Shown here: piece by piece, positions 43,475 to 51,317 of the stretch
Layout: each line of letters starts with the position of its first letter
How positions within the stretch are numbered: position 1 is the stretch's first letter
Assembly (NCBI GenBank): GCA_035556735.1
Contig: DATMFF010000013.1
Span: 310,001 to 374,000, forward strand
Length of the DNA: 64,000 nucleotides
Reading direction: 5' to 3'
DNA from: CANJBX01 sp035556735
Lineage (GTDB): Bacteria; Pseudomonadota; Alphaproteobacteria; Rhizobiales; Xanthobacteraceae
Notes under the pieces: generated by a model
Told to the model about the DNA's origin: nothing
Seen by the model: the letters and a program-made list of their open reading frames with translations, nothing else
Databases searched by the model: none
Position numbers and translations under genes: made by a program

Positions 43475-44011
43475 TCAGCCCTGCCGGGCCGACATGTCGG
43501 CCGCATGGGCCGCGAGCTGGTCGAAGGTGCCGCCCCAGCCGCCGCGCATGGACTCGTGCATGCCCGCAAAGCTCGCCTCCTCCTCGCGGCTCGCATCGAG
43601 CGGACGGCCGTGCAGGAGCAGCTCCGTCCTGGCGCCGCGGTCCACGAACGTCACGGTCGAGAGCGTGTGCAGCGGCCACACCAGCCCGGGGAACGGCGCG
43701 CGGGTCGTTCCGCCCTGCGCGTCCGAGAACGAGCTGACGAACACCAGGCGCTCGGGCGCCACGATCTCGCGGAAGACGAACTTGCCCCACATCTCGTTGC
43801 CGTCGGGCGCGCGCAGGCCGTAGTGGAACAGCCCGCCCGGGCGCAGGTCGAGCGTCGCGGCCGAAACCTTGAACCCCTTGGGGCCCCACCACTGCTTGAG
43901 GTGGTCGAGCTCGGTCCACAGCGTCCAGACGAGATCGCGCGGCGCGTCGATGATGCGCGAGGTGACGAATTCCAGCTCCGCGGCGGGCGCGGCTTTGGCC
44001 GAGGCGTGCAT
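43475..44011 (-). CDS. SRPBCC/AHSA1 domain protein (first of three)
   Basis: A 178-residue START-like protein: EFVTSRIIDAPRDLVWTLWTE, DHLKQWWGPKGFKVSAATLD, and MRGGWGGTFDQLAAHAA. AGGAG precedes the ATG. It begins about 66 bases after the ArsR regulator gene and is probably cotranscribed with it, a common arrangement in alphaproteobacteria. Confidence 0.87.
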   Translation of the reverse strand: MHASAKAAPAAELEFVTSRIIDAPRDLVWTLWTELDHLKQWWGPKGFKVSAATLDLRPGGLFHYGLRAPDGNEMWGKFVFREIVAPERLVFVSSFSDAQGGTTRAPFPGLVWPLHTLSTVTFVDRGARTELLLHGRPLDASREEEASFAGMHESMRGGWGGTFDQLAAHAADMSARQG

Positions 44012-44076
44012 GATCGTTCTCCTGGTTACCGGGGGACACCTGTTGGAATCGCTGTCGAGTGCGGCGGCGGCGCGCG

Positions 44077-44490
44077 TCACGAGCCGATATCGTTCCGTTT
44101 ATCGTTCCGCTTTTTGCGCGGCGTGGTCTTGCGCCCGCGGGGGCGCCTGCCCGGGGCGGCCTTCTCCCTGGCCTGCACCTCTTCGAGGTAGTCGGCGAGG
44201 CGGTCGAGGCTGTGCTCCCAGAAGCGCCGGTAGTGCCCGAGCCAGTCGTCCACCGGCTTGAGCGCCTCGGGCTCGATGCGGCAGGGCCGCCACTGCGCCT
44301 CGCGGCCGCGCGTGATCAGGCCGGCATGTTCGAGCACCTTGAGATGTTTCGAGATCGCCGGCGCGCTCATGTCGAACGGCTTGGCGAGCTCATTGACCGT
44401 GGTCTCGCCGAGCGCGAGCCGCGCCAGGATGGCGCGGCGCGTCGGATCGGCGAGCGCTGCGAAGGTGAGGCTCAAGGCATCGCGGGACAT
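44077..44490 (-). CDS. ArsR/SmtB family transcriptional regulator
   Basis: A 137-residue winged-helix repressor without the metal-binding Cys motif of ArsR proper: ALADPTRRAILARLALGETTV, MSAPAISKHLKVLEHAGLITRG, then a basic tail (GRRPRGRKTTPRKKRND). It belongs to the subgroup paired with SRPBCC proteins. A near-perfect ATTAACCG palindrome lies 20 bases upstream, so the operon is probably self-repressed. Confidence 0.9.
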   Translation of the reverse strand: MSRDALSLTFAALADPTRRAILARLALGETTVNELAKPFDMSAPAISKHLKVLEHAGLITRGREAQWRPCRIEPEALKPVDDWLGHYRRFWEHSLDRLADYLEEVQAREKAAPGRRPRGRKTTPRKKRNDKRNDIGS

Positions 44491-44509
44491 GGCGGCGAAC
44501 CTTTGGTTG

Positions 44510-44527
44510 ATTAACCGTTCGGTTAAT
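44510..44527. promoter_or_regulatory. ArsR operator candidate
   Basis: ATTAACCGTTCGGTTAAT is palindromic at 16 of 18 positions, and CGGTTAAATACGG at about 44535 may be a second half. It lies right upstream of the ArsR start, where autorepressing ArsR proteins bind. Confidence 0.65.
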
Positions 44528-44658
44528 TTCCGTATCGGTTAAATACGGGAGAGCCTCCGCCGCGTCAAGCGAGCATCGCGATCGATGTGGATCACTGTGC
44601 CGTGAGCCGTGCGCGCGGGGCGGCAGTCGCGTACCCTTGCTGCAGGGACAAACAATAA

Positions 44659-44679
44659 GAAAACGTACGATTTGTTTTC
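44659..44679. promoter_or_regulatory. Possible MarR operator
   Basis: GAAAAC-N9-GTTTTC within an AT-rich spacer, 16 bases before the MarR start. The spacer between divergent ArsR and MarR genes is short, so the site could influence both. Confidence 0.4.
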
Positions 44680-44694
44680 TGATGGTTTGGCTGC

Positions 44695-45243
44695 ATGGTC
44701 ACCGCCCCGCGCCCCTTGCGTCCCGACCGGCCCGACGCCCCCGCGCCGGAGGCATCGACGCCGATGCAGCTGCGCGTGCCCGGCCATCTCGCGCGCCGCT
44801 TTCATCGCATCCATGTGGCGGTGATGAACGAGGCGCTGGCCGCCGAGGACCTGACCGCGGCAAGCTACGGCGCGCTGGTGACCATCGGCCGCGCGCCCGG
44901 CATCACCCAGCGCGCCCTCGCCGACGACGGCGGGCTCGACGTCGTCACCACCGGGCAGATGATCGACGCGCTGGAGGCACGCGGCCTCGTGCAACGCCAT
45001 CCCGATCCGAGCGACCGCCGCGCCTGGCGGCTCGAGCTCACCGAGGACGGTCGGCTGGCGCGCGAACGCGCCGTGCCGCTCGCCCTCGCCGCACAGCAGC
45101 GCATGCTGTCCGCGCTCTCGCGCGCCGAGGTGGCCAAGCTGCAGGAACTGCTGGCGATCGTGATCCGGGCCAACGCGCCCTACGACAAGCCCGGCGCGGG
45201 GCGAAAGCGTCCGGTGCGCAAGGCGCCGAACGGCGCCGGGTGA
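44695..45243 (+). CDS. MarR family transcriptional regulator
   Basis: A 182-residue regulator with a Pro-rich N-terminus. The wHTH covers about 60-125: AASYGALVTIGRAPGITQRAL, DGGLDVVTTGQMIDALEARGLV, RHPDPSDRRAWRLELTEDG. The basic tail (GRKRPVRKAP) is unusual. There is no obvious target gene adjacent except the upstream divergent ArsR. The inducer is unknown. Confidence 0.88.
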   Translation: MVTAPRPLRPDRPDAPAPEASTPMQLRVPGHLARRFHRIHVAVMNEALAAEDLTAASYGALVTIGRAPGITQRALADDGGLDVVTTGQMIDALEARGLVQRHPDPSDRRAWRLELTEDGRLARERAVPLALAAQQRMLSALSRAEVAKLQELLAIVIRANAPYDKPGAGRKRPVRKAPNGAG

Positions 45244-45290
45244 GAACGCGCGGGAAGCAGCGCGCGCAATTCCCGGGGCATCAATGTAAT

Positions 45291-45322
45291 CGTTCCCTCC
45301 CCCCTTGCGGGGGAGGGACAGG
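45291..45322. repeat. REP-like hairpin repeat, left arm flanking DUF559 gene
   Basis: A 32-base unit beginning CGTTCCCTCC and containing a CCCTCCCCCCTTGCGGGGGA hairpin. The identical sequence occurs inverted at 45715-45746 on the other side of the DUF559 gene. Confidence 0.8.
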
Positions 45323-45333
45323 GAGGGGGCGGG

Positions 45334-45690
45334 TCACGAGCCGCGCTCTCTCGATTGCGCTGCCGTTGCCGCAATCACAGTTAAAACGCCTTCGAGCTCG
45401 CGCAGCACCTGACCATTCGTGAAACGCAGCACGACATAGCCGCGTGAGGCGAGCCAGACATCGCGAACAGCGTCGCGGCGCCGTTCGGTCGCGAAATCAT
45501 GTGTGTCTCCATCGACCTCGACCACCACCCGCGCGGCGTGCGACACGAAGTCGACAATGTAGGGCCCCATCGGCGTCTGCCGGCGAAATCCCAATCCATT
45601 CAAATGGCCAGCTTTGAGATAACGCCACAGCAATGTCTCCGCGCGAGTCATTCCGCGGCGGAGAGCCTTGGCGCGCTGGCGCTGTCGCAA
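45334..45690 (-). CDS. DUF559 endonuclease-like protein
   Basis: A protein of about 118 residues: QRAKALRRGMTRAETLLWRYL, then GFRRQTPMGPYIVDFVSH, the acidic VVVEVDGDTHD and GYVVLRFTNGQVLRELEGVL. This is the DUF559 family, related to very-short-patch-repair (Vsr) nucleases with a PD-(D/E)xK core (D/E-x-D-x-H visible). Start: TTG at 45690 gives family length; an in-frame TTG at 45732 inside the repeat would extend it. The gene sits exactly between two inverted copies of a 32-base repeat, its stop 11 bases from one arm. Function unknown; a nuclease for repeat mobility or repair is an inference. Confidence 0.82.
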   Translation of the reverse strand: MRQRQRAKALRRGMTRAETLLWRYLKAGHLNGLGFRRQTPMGPYIVDFVSHAARVVVEVDGDTHDFATERRRDAVRDVWLASRGYVVLRFTNGQVLRELEGVLTVIAATAAQSRERGS

Positions 45691-45714
45691 CGTGCGGCAT
45701 CTGCGCCCCCCCTT

Positions 45715-45746
45715 CCTGTCCCTCCCCCGCAAGGGGGGAGGGAACG
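45715..45746. repeat. REP-like hairpin repeat, right arm flanking DUF559 gene
   Basis: The exact reverse complement of 45291-45322. A few more similar bases continue beyond position 32 on both arms. With the left arm it forms inverted repeats around a 118-residue nuclease-like gene. Confidence 0.8.
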
Positions 45747-45816
45747 GTCACACGAATGTTCCAGCTCGTAGCAAGCCTCGTGCTTTTCTCTCGCGAGTAA
45801 GCTCGCCCCCTCGCCG

Positions 45817-47433
45817 CTACTTCGCGCCGCGCAGCACGTGGTAGCTCAGCTCGCCCGGATCGGTGAGGTCCGGCACCTTCCAGCCGTCGAGGTCGTACTC
45901 GGCCATGCACTCCTCCGCGAAGCCCTTGAACTTGTCGGCGTTGCCGGAGGCCTGCGCGCCGAACAGGCAGTAGCGGCGGATTTCCTCGGTCGAGCCGCCG
46001 TAGTTGATCTCGTAGAGCTCGTGGCGGCCGCCGAACTCGCTGCCGAGCGAGTCCCACAGCAGCTTGAGCAGCTTCACGCGCTCTTCCGCCTTGTAGCCGT
46101 TCGAGCCGCGCAGGTACTGGTCGAGATAGGGCCGGATCTCCGGGTTCTTGAAATCGCGCGCGTGGCTGTTGAGATAGATGAGGCCCGACGCCACCGTCTG
46201 CTCGATGAGATACTTCACGCGCGTGTAGGCCATCGTCGCGATGATCTGGTAGGCGTTGCCCGGGTCCATGTTCGGCAGCACGTAGTCGCCGATCCACGGC
46301 TTGGGATCGCGCACCATCGCGTCGCTCAGCGCCCAGAACAGGTTGCGCCAGGCGATCACCTCGCCGACGTTGGCCTGCACGCCGCGATAGTCCTTGGTGC
46401 CGGCGGCCTCCGTCGCCTTGAGCAGCAGGCCCGCGATGAAGTCGAGCTTCACGGCGAGGCGCGTGCAGCCGTGCACCACGAAGCGCGGCAGGAAGCCGGT
46501 GCGCGGGAAGAAGTTGTTGGCCTTGTCCATGTCCTCGTAGACGAACACGTTCTCCCAGGGCACCAGCACCTTGTCCATGATGAACACGGCGTCGTTCTCG
46601 TCGAGCCGGCTCGACAGCGGGTAGTCGAACGCGCTGCCCATGGCGGTCGACGTCATCTCGTAGGACGTGCGGCAGATGAACTTCACGCCCGGCGTGTTGG
46701 TCGGCACCATGAACACGACGGCGAACTTCTTGTCCTGCACCGGGATCAGCCCGTGGTGCGCGATGAAGGTGTAGTTGGTGAGCACCGAGCCCGTCGCCAC
46801 CACCTTCGCGCCCGACACCACCATGCCGGCGTCGGTCTCCTTCTCGACGTGCACGCACACGTCGCCGACCTCGTTCGGCGGCCGGTCGCGGTCGATCGGC
46901 GGATGGATGATGGCGTGGTTGACGAACGGCACGCGCTCCTGGCTGAACTTGTACCAGCGCTTCGCATTCTCCTGGTGCGGGGCGTAGAAGTCGGCGTTGG
47001 CGCCGAGCGTCGCCAGGAATGCCGCCTTGTAGTCGGGCGCCCGCCCCATCCAGCCGTAGGTGAGCTTGGCCCATTCGGCGATGGCGTTGCGGCTCGCGAT
47101 CAGGTCCTCGAGCGACTTCGGCGCCTTGAAGAACGGATGCGTCATGCCGCCGTTGCCGGTGTCGGTCGGCACGGTGAGCTTGCCCTTGCGCTTGGGGTCG
47201 TGCAGCGCGTCGTAGAGCCGCGCCACCATGCGCGAGGTGTTGCGGAACGCGGGGTGCTCGGTGACGTCCTTCACGCGCTCGCCGTAGATGAAGACCTCGC
47301 GCCCGTCGCGCAGCGACTCGAGATATTCCGCGCCGTTCTGCGGCCGGCTCACGCTCACCTTGCCGATCGTGTCGGCCTTGGCGGCGAACGATTGCTTCTC
47401 CTTGTCGGATGCCTTTGCGGCTGCGACTGCCAT
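45817..47433 (-). CDS. 4-hydroxyphenylacetate 3-monooxygenase (HpaB) family oxygenase
   Basis: A 538-residue flavin-dependent aromatic hydroxylase large subunit. Family signs: NGAEYLESLRDGREVFIYGERV, HPAFRNTSRMVARLYDALHD, TSTAMGSAFDYPLSSRLDEND, VLVPWENVFVYED and NYGGSTEEIRRY. It needs a flavin reductase, not seen nearby. A TTCGA palindrome upstream (47457) also precedes the divergent IclR/transporter genes at 49433, so it is probably part of that regulon. True substrate unknown; these enzymes hydroxylate phenolics. Lys/Ala N-terminal extension is cytoplasmic. Confidence 0.9.
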   Translation of the reverse strand: MAVAAAKASDKEKQSFAAKADTIGKVSVSRPQNGAEYLESLRDGREVFIYGERVKDVTEHPAFRNTSRMVARLYDALHDPKRKGKLTVPTDTGNGGMTHPFFKAPKSLEDLIASRNAIAEWAKLTYGWMGRAPDYKAAFLATLGANADFYAPHQENAKRWYKFSQERVPFVNHAIIHPPIDRDRPPNEVGDVCVHVEKETDAGMVVSGAKVVATGSVLTNYTFIAHHGLIPVQDKKFAVVFMVPTNTPGVKFICRTSYEMTSTAMGSAFDYPLSSRLDENDAVFIMDKVLVPWENVFVYEDMDKANNFFPRTGFLPRFVVHGCTRLAVKLDFIAGLLLKATEAAGTKDYRGVQANVGEVIAWRNLFWALSDAMVRDPKPWIGDYVLPNMDPGNAYQIIATMAYTRVKYLIEQTVASGLIYLNSHARDFKNPEIRPYLDQYLRGSNGYKAEERVKLLKLLWDSLGSEFGGRHELYEINYGGSTEEIRRYCLFGAQASGNADKFKGFAEECMAEYDLDGWKVPDLTDPGELSYHVLRGAK

Positions 47434-47456
47434 GACGTGCCTCCCCGCTGCGTTTT

Positions 47457-47471
47457 GTTCGATATTCGAAC
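47457..47471. promoter_or_regulatory. IclR operator candidate before HpaB-family gene
   Basis: GTTCGATATTCGAAC is a perfect palindrome with 6-base arms, 24 bases upstream of the monooxygenase start. Nearly the same sequence is found twice in the IclR/importer spacer. Confidence 0.65.
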
Positions 47472-47577
47472 GCTTGTGCGCTTTGCGAACTACGATAGGT
47501 GCTGCGCTCCGCCGCGGTCAAGCGGGAGCATTGGTCTCGGGACACGCGGTATGCCGTGAGTGAACGCCGGTGCATGA

Positions 47578-47745
47578 CGTCATCGCGAGGAGCGAAGCGA
47601 CGAAGCGATGACGGCCGTCGCGACTCTGCGCGGCACTCTTTTTGCCGTTACGCATGCCCCCCGGCTCCCGCTGTCACGCCCGCGAAAGCGGGCGTCCAGT
47701 CATCACGAGCACTGCGGGTTACCGGATGCCCGCGTGCGCGGGCAT
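47578..47745. repeat. Cluster of three palindromic repeats
   Basis: Within the gap 47434-47792 are CGTCATCGC...GCGATGACG (47578-47613), ACGCCCGC-GAAA-GCGGGCGT (47676-47695) and ATGCCCGCG-TG-CGCGGGCAT (47726-47745). These are typical rhizobial intergenic mosaic repeats; a related fragment (GTCATTGCGAGGAG) is at about 28498. No gene seen in the rest of the gap. Confidence 0.6.
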
Positions 47746-47792
47746 GACGATCTCAACAATCGAGCGACGTCTGGCCTCTGATGAATCGGAGC

Positions 47793-48413
47793 TCACCCAT
47801 TTCCAGTGACGGAAGGAACTACTATGACCGATGAGATTGCGCTCGTGCCTCCCTGACTGGAAATACTCTCGACGACATTGGTTGCACCCCCGTGCTCGGG
47901 CGCAACTATACTCCCGTAGCCATCGTCGACCTGCATTTCTCGTAATCCTTGCTCCCAAACAGCTCTGCACTCGGGTGTCAATTCACGTTCCCAGCGAGCC
48001 AGCTCTTTTTGAATTACCTGAAAAGTCTGCTCACGTTCATGGTCGCTAAGCTTATATTTCTCATCGTCGGTGCGTTCGCGCGTCAAATGCGCAATCTGCT
48101 GATTAATTTTCGCTTCGAGCTTTCGAGGGATGAAATCGCCATTCACCAGAAACGCGGAAGTCGTGTATCGGCGCGGATCAACTACGCAAAGCCTGTCGTC
48201 CTTAAGGAACTCCATGATCACTCTGGCATGCAGGTGAAACGATTCAATGAAGGCGTTTCTCACGAGCCGCGACGGAGACGGCTGCGAAACATAACTGTAA
48301 AGAGCGCGAAACATGTTCACTTCATAGGGCAAATGGTGCCCCAGGAGCTTCATCGCTACTGCGTCACCTTCAGGATCCGTCTTTCGTATCCGTGATCTTC
48401 TTTTCATTGCCAT
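47793..48413 (-). CDS. Hypothetical protein of lower GC
   Basis: A 206-residue protein I do not recognise. Sequence features: basic N-terminus (KRRSRIRKTDPEGD), LLGHHLPYEVNMFRALYSYVS, a VRNAFIESFHLHARVIMEFLK helix, a Lys/Glu/Arg-rich helical middle likely coiled (EAKINQQIAHLTRER) and a Ser/Gly C-terminus. GGAGGAGACGG precedes the ATG at 48413. Base composition is visibly less GC-rich than neighbours and it abuts a repeat cluster, so it may have arrived by transfer. Soluble, no signal. Confidence 0.65.
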   Translation of the reverse strand: MAMKRRSRIRKTDPEGDAVAMKLLGHHLPYEVNMFRALYSYVSQPSPSRLVRNAFIESFHLHARVIMEFLKDDRLCVVDPRRYTTSAFLVNGDFIPRKLEAKINQQIAHLTRERTDDEKYKLSDHEREQTFQVIQKELARWERELTPECRAVWEQGLREMQVDDGYGSIVAPEHGGATNVVESISSQGGTSAISSVIVVPSVTGNG

Positions 48414-48496
48414 TCCGTCTCCTCCTCTTCGTCGATTTTCGCCGAGGGTCAACAATCACCTCCAAGCCGATTAGGCTCGCAAAATTCCTCACTCCC

Positions 48497-49354
48497 TCAC
48501 GCCACGCTTTGCGAGATCTGCTCCGCCACCGCCCGCAGTTCGGGCAGGAACTGCTCGCGCATCTCGTTGCGGGTCGTGCGGGTCGAATGGGTGGAGAGGT
48601 TGATCGCGCCCAGCGCCTGCCCGTCGCGCGTGACGACCGGCACCGCGATCGAGCGCAGGCCGCGCTCCAATTCCTCGTCGACGATGGAGAAGCCCTGCTC
48701 GCGGTCCAGGCGCACGCGGTCGATCAGCGCCTGCAGGTCGGTGATGGTCGACGGCGTATAGGCCTCGATCCGCTGCGAGCGCAGCCGCCGCCACACCTCC
48801 GCGTCGTCGAGGAAGCCGAGCAGCACGCGCCCCATCGACGTGTGGAACGCCGGCAGGCGGCTGCCGACCGCCAGCACCGTCGACATGATGCGGCGCGCCG
48901 GGATGCGCGCCACGTAGACGATCTCCGTGCCTTGCAGGATCGAAGCCGAGCTCGTCTCGTGCAGGCGCGCGCTGACCTGCTCGAGCAGCGGCCGCGCGCG
49001 GTCGATCCAGTTCTGCGCCGAGAGATAGGCGAAGCCGAGGTCGAGGATGCGCGGCGCCAGCGTGAACTGCCGGCCGTTCTGCTCGACATAGCCGAGCTCG
49101 GCGAGCGTGCGCAGCACGCGCCGCGCGGTCGCGCGAGACAGATCCACCGCCTGCGCCGCCTCAGACAGCGTCATGCTCGGGCGTTCGCGCCCGAACGAGC
49201 CGAGCACGGCGAGGCCCTTGGCCAGCGTCGTCATGAACTCCTTGTCCGACGTATCGGGTGTCGCGCGGCGCGCGCGCATGGCGGCGGCGACGGAGGCAAG
49301 ATCGGGACGCGTCGTGCTCGCGCCCGTTCGCGAGAGGCGCTGCTCCTCACTCAT
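48497..49354 (-). CDS. IclR family transcriptional regulator (Pca/Pob-type)
   Basis: A 285-residue regulator. HTH at about 40-95 (FMTTLAKGLAVLGSFGRERPS, AVDLSRATARRVLRTLAELG), then the ligand-binding GAF-like domain with ILDLGFAYLSAQN and VARIPARRIMSTVLAVGSRL. It resembles PcaR/PobR activators of aromatic catabolism. GGGAACGAC precedes the ATG at 49354. Palindromes TTCGA-NNN-TCGAA lie in the spacer to the divergent transporter and before the HpaB gene, its likely targets. Confidence 0.9.
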   Translation of the reverse strand: MSEEQRLSRTGASTTRPDLASVAAAMRARRATPDTSDKEFMTTLAKGLAVLGSFGRERPSMTLSEAAQAVDLSRATARRVLRTLAELGYVEQNGRQFTLAPRILDLGFAYLSAQNWIDRARPLLEQVSARLHETSSASILQGTEIVYVARIPARRIMSTVLAVGSRLPAFHTSMGRVLLGFLDDAEVWRRLRSQRIEAYTPSTITDLQALIDRVRLDREQGFSIVDEELERGLRSIAVPVVTRDGQALGAINLSTHSTRTTRNEMREQFLPELRAVAEQISQSVA

Positions 49355-49432
49355 GTCGTTCCCTCGCCTGTGCCCACATGCGCGCGGTGCGGCGTTGACA
49401 CCGGAGCACCGCTTTCCGAGAATGCGCACGCG

Positions 49433-49465
49433 CTCGATATTCGAACTGTTGTTCGATTATCGAAC
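49433..49465. promoter_or_regulatory. Two IclR operator candidates
   Basis: CTCGATATTCGAAC (49433-49446) and GTTCGATTATCGAAC (49451-49465, perfect 6-base arms) stand side by side between the IclR gene and the importer operon. The same palindrome occurs 24 bases before the HpaB gene. Confidence 0.65.
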
Positions 49466-49606
49466 CAGTGGGGTCACATCGTCAAGCACGGCGCGTGCGA
49501 CGCTGAACGCACCACAAGACGGACGCCGGCGACGGCCGATCCGTCCAATGACAATTCAAGGTCCGCCCGAGGAATCACTTCGGCGACCAGCACAGGGAGG
49601 AGTTGG

Positions 49607-50929
49607 ATGACGCAATCCGGCAAACGCGGCGTCGATCGCCGCACGCTCTTGAAATATTCCGCCGCGACCGGCGCGACGCTCGCCACCGGCGGCGTGGCCG
49701 CGCCGGCCATCGCCCAGGCCAAGACCATCAAGCTCGGCTACGTCAGTCCGCAGACCGGTCCCCTCGCCGCCTTCGCGGAAGCGGACAACTTCATCATCAG
49801 CAACTTCAAGGCCACGGTGAAGGACGGCGTCACCATCGGCGGCAAGAAGTATCCCGTCGATGTCGTCGTGAAGGACAGCCAGTCCAATCCCAACCGCGCC
49901 GCCGAGGTCGCCAAGGAACTCATCGTCCGCGACAAGATCGACCTGATGCTGGTCGCCTCGACGCCGGAGACGACCAATCCCGTCTCGACGCAATGCGAGG
50001 TCGAGGAGATGCCCTGCATCTCCACGGTCGCGCCGTGGCAGCCGTGGTTCATCGGCCGTCAGGCCAACCCCGGCGGCGGCCCGCCCGCCTGGAAGCCGTT
50101 CGGCAGCACCTATCACTTCTTCTGGGGCCTCGAGGACGTCATCGCCGTCTTCACCAACATGTGGGGCCAGGTGCCCACCAACAAATCCGTCGGCGGGCTC
50201 TTCCCCAACGACGGCGACGGCAATGCCTGGGGCGACAAGCAGGTCGGCTTCCCGCCCGTGCTCGACAAGCAGGGCTACAAGCTCACCGATCCGGGCCGCT
50301 ACCAGAACCTCACCGACAACTTCTCGGCGCAGATCACCGCGTTCAAGAACGCAAAGTGCGAGATCATCACCGGCGTGGTGCTGCCGCCCGACTTCACCAC
50401 GTTCTGGAAGCAGGCGCTGCAGCAGGGCTTCAAGCCCAAGGTGGCCTCGATCGGCAAGGCGATCCTGTTCCCGGTGGCGGTCGAGGCGCTCGGGCGCGAC
50501 GGCAGCAACCTCTCCTCGGAGGTGTGGTGGTCGCCGAACCACCCGTTCAAGTCGTCGCTCACGGGCATGAGCGCCAAGCAACTCGCCGCCGCCTACGAGG
50601 CCGCGACCAAGAAGCAGTGGACGCAGCCGATCGGCTTCGTGCACGCGCTGTTCGAGGTCGCCGTCGACGTGCTCAAGCGCACGCCGCAGGTCGGCGACAC
50701 GCAGGCGACGATCAAGTCGATCGCGGCCACCAACCTCGACACCGTCGTCGGCAAGGTGGCGTGGAACGGCGCCAACCTGCCGCCCTTCGCGGCCAAGAAC
50801 GTCGCCAAGACCCCGCTCGTCGGCGGCCAGTGGCGCATCAAGGACGGCAACAAGTACGACATCGTCATCACCGACAACCGCACCGCCCCGGCGATCCCGG
50901 TCGGCGGCAAGATGGAGGCGATCGGCTAA
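49607..50929 (+). CDS. Branched-chain-type ABC transporter substrate-binding protein
   Basis: A 440-residue periplasmic protein (Leu/Ile/Val or amide class, LivK-like). A Tat-like start (VDRRTLLKYSAATGATLAT) ends with an AQA cleavage site. The mature fold shows KLGYVSPQTGPLAAFAEAD, VVVKDSQSNPNRAAEVAKEL and an unusual PWQPWFIGRQANPGGGPP loop. AGGGAGGAG lies before the ATG. It heads an operon with two ATPases and two permeases; in the IclR context it may take up an aromatic acid, not an amino acid. Confidence 0.9.
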   Translation: MTQSGKRGVDRRTLLKYSAATGATLATGGVAAPAIAQAKTIKLGYVSPQTGPLAAFAEADNFIISNFKATVKDGVTIGGKKYPVDVVVKDSQSNPNRAAEVAKELIVRDKIDLMLVASTPETTNPVSTQCEVEEMPCISTVAPWQPWFIGRQANPGGGPPAWKPFGSTYHFFWGLEDVIAVFTNMWGQVPTNKSVGGLFPNDGDGNAWGDKQVGFPPVLDKQGYKLTDPGRYQNLTDNFSAQITAFKNAKCEIITGVVLPPDFTTFWKQALQQGFKPKVASIGKAILFPVAVEALGRDGSNLSSEVWWSPNHPFKSSLTGMSAKQLAAAYEAATKKQWTQPIGFVHALFEVAVDVLKRTPQVGDTQATIKSIAATNLDTVVGKVAWNGANLPPFAAKNVAKTPLVGGQWRIKDGNKYDIVITDNRTAPAIPVGGKMEAIG

Positions 50930-51020
50930 ATCAGCGACTCCGCGCCGGCGCCCCGCATTCTGCGTCGCGGGTCTATATTCGCGCCACGCTTCGATCGAGC
51001 GTTCTGCGCCCCCTCACCCG

Positions 51021-51067
51021 ATTGCGCGTACGCGCAATCCGACCTCTCCCCGCGCGCGGGGAGAGGT
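51021..51067. repeat. Two perfect palindromes between importer genes
   Basis: ATTGCGCGTACGCGCAAT (51021-51038) and a perfect 26-base palindrome ACCTCTCCCC...GGGGAGAGGT (51042-51067) lie in the 388-base gap 50930-51317 between the binding-protein and ATPase genes, preceded by CCCTCACCC. Nothing else gene-like seen in the gap. Confidence 0.7.
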
Positions 51068-51317
51068 GGAGCAAGTGGCGACGCTGGACACGCGACTGAT
51101 GGATGGCATGGCGCGTAAGGTCGGGCATGGAGCAGCTCATAAGGCACGGCTCCCACGTATCCCCAGCGGGGAGAGAGCCTGCCCTCGGGCTGGACCCGAG
51201 GGTCGACGCGCGCAGCACGTCGGGTGAGCGGGTTCAATGCGCAGGTGATGAATTCCCAATCGTTGGCCTGCGCCGTGCCGTGTTGCACGGCAATGGCAAG
51301 CATGCACGACTGACCTG

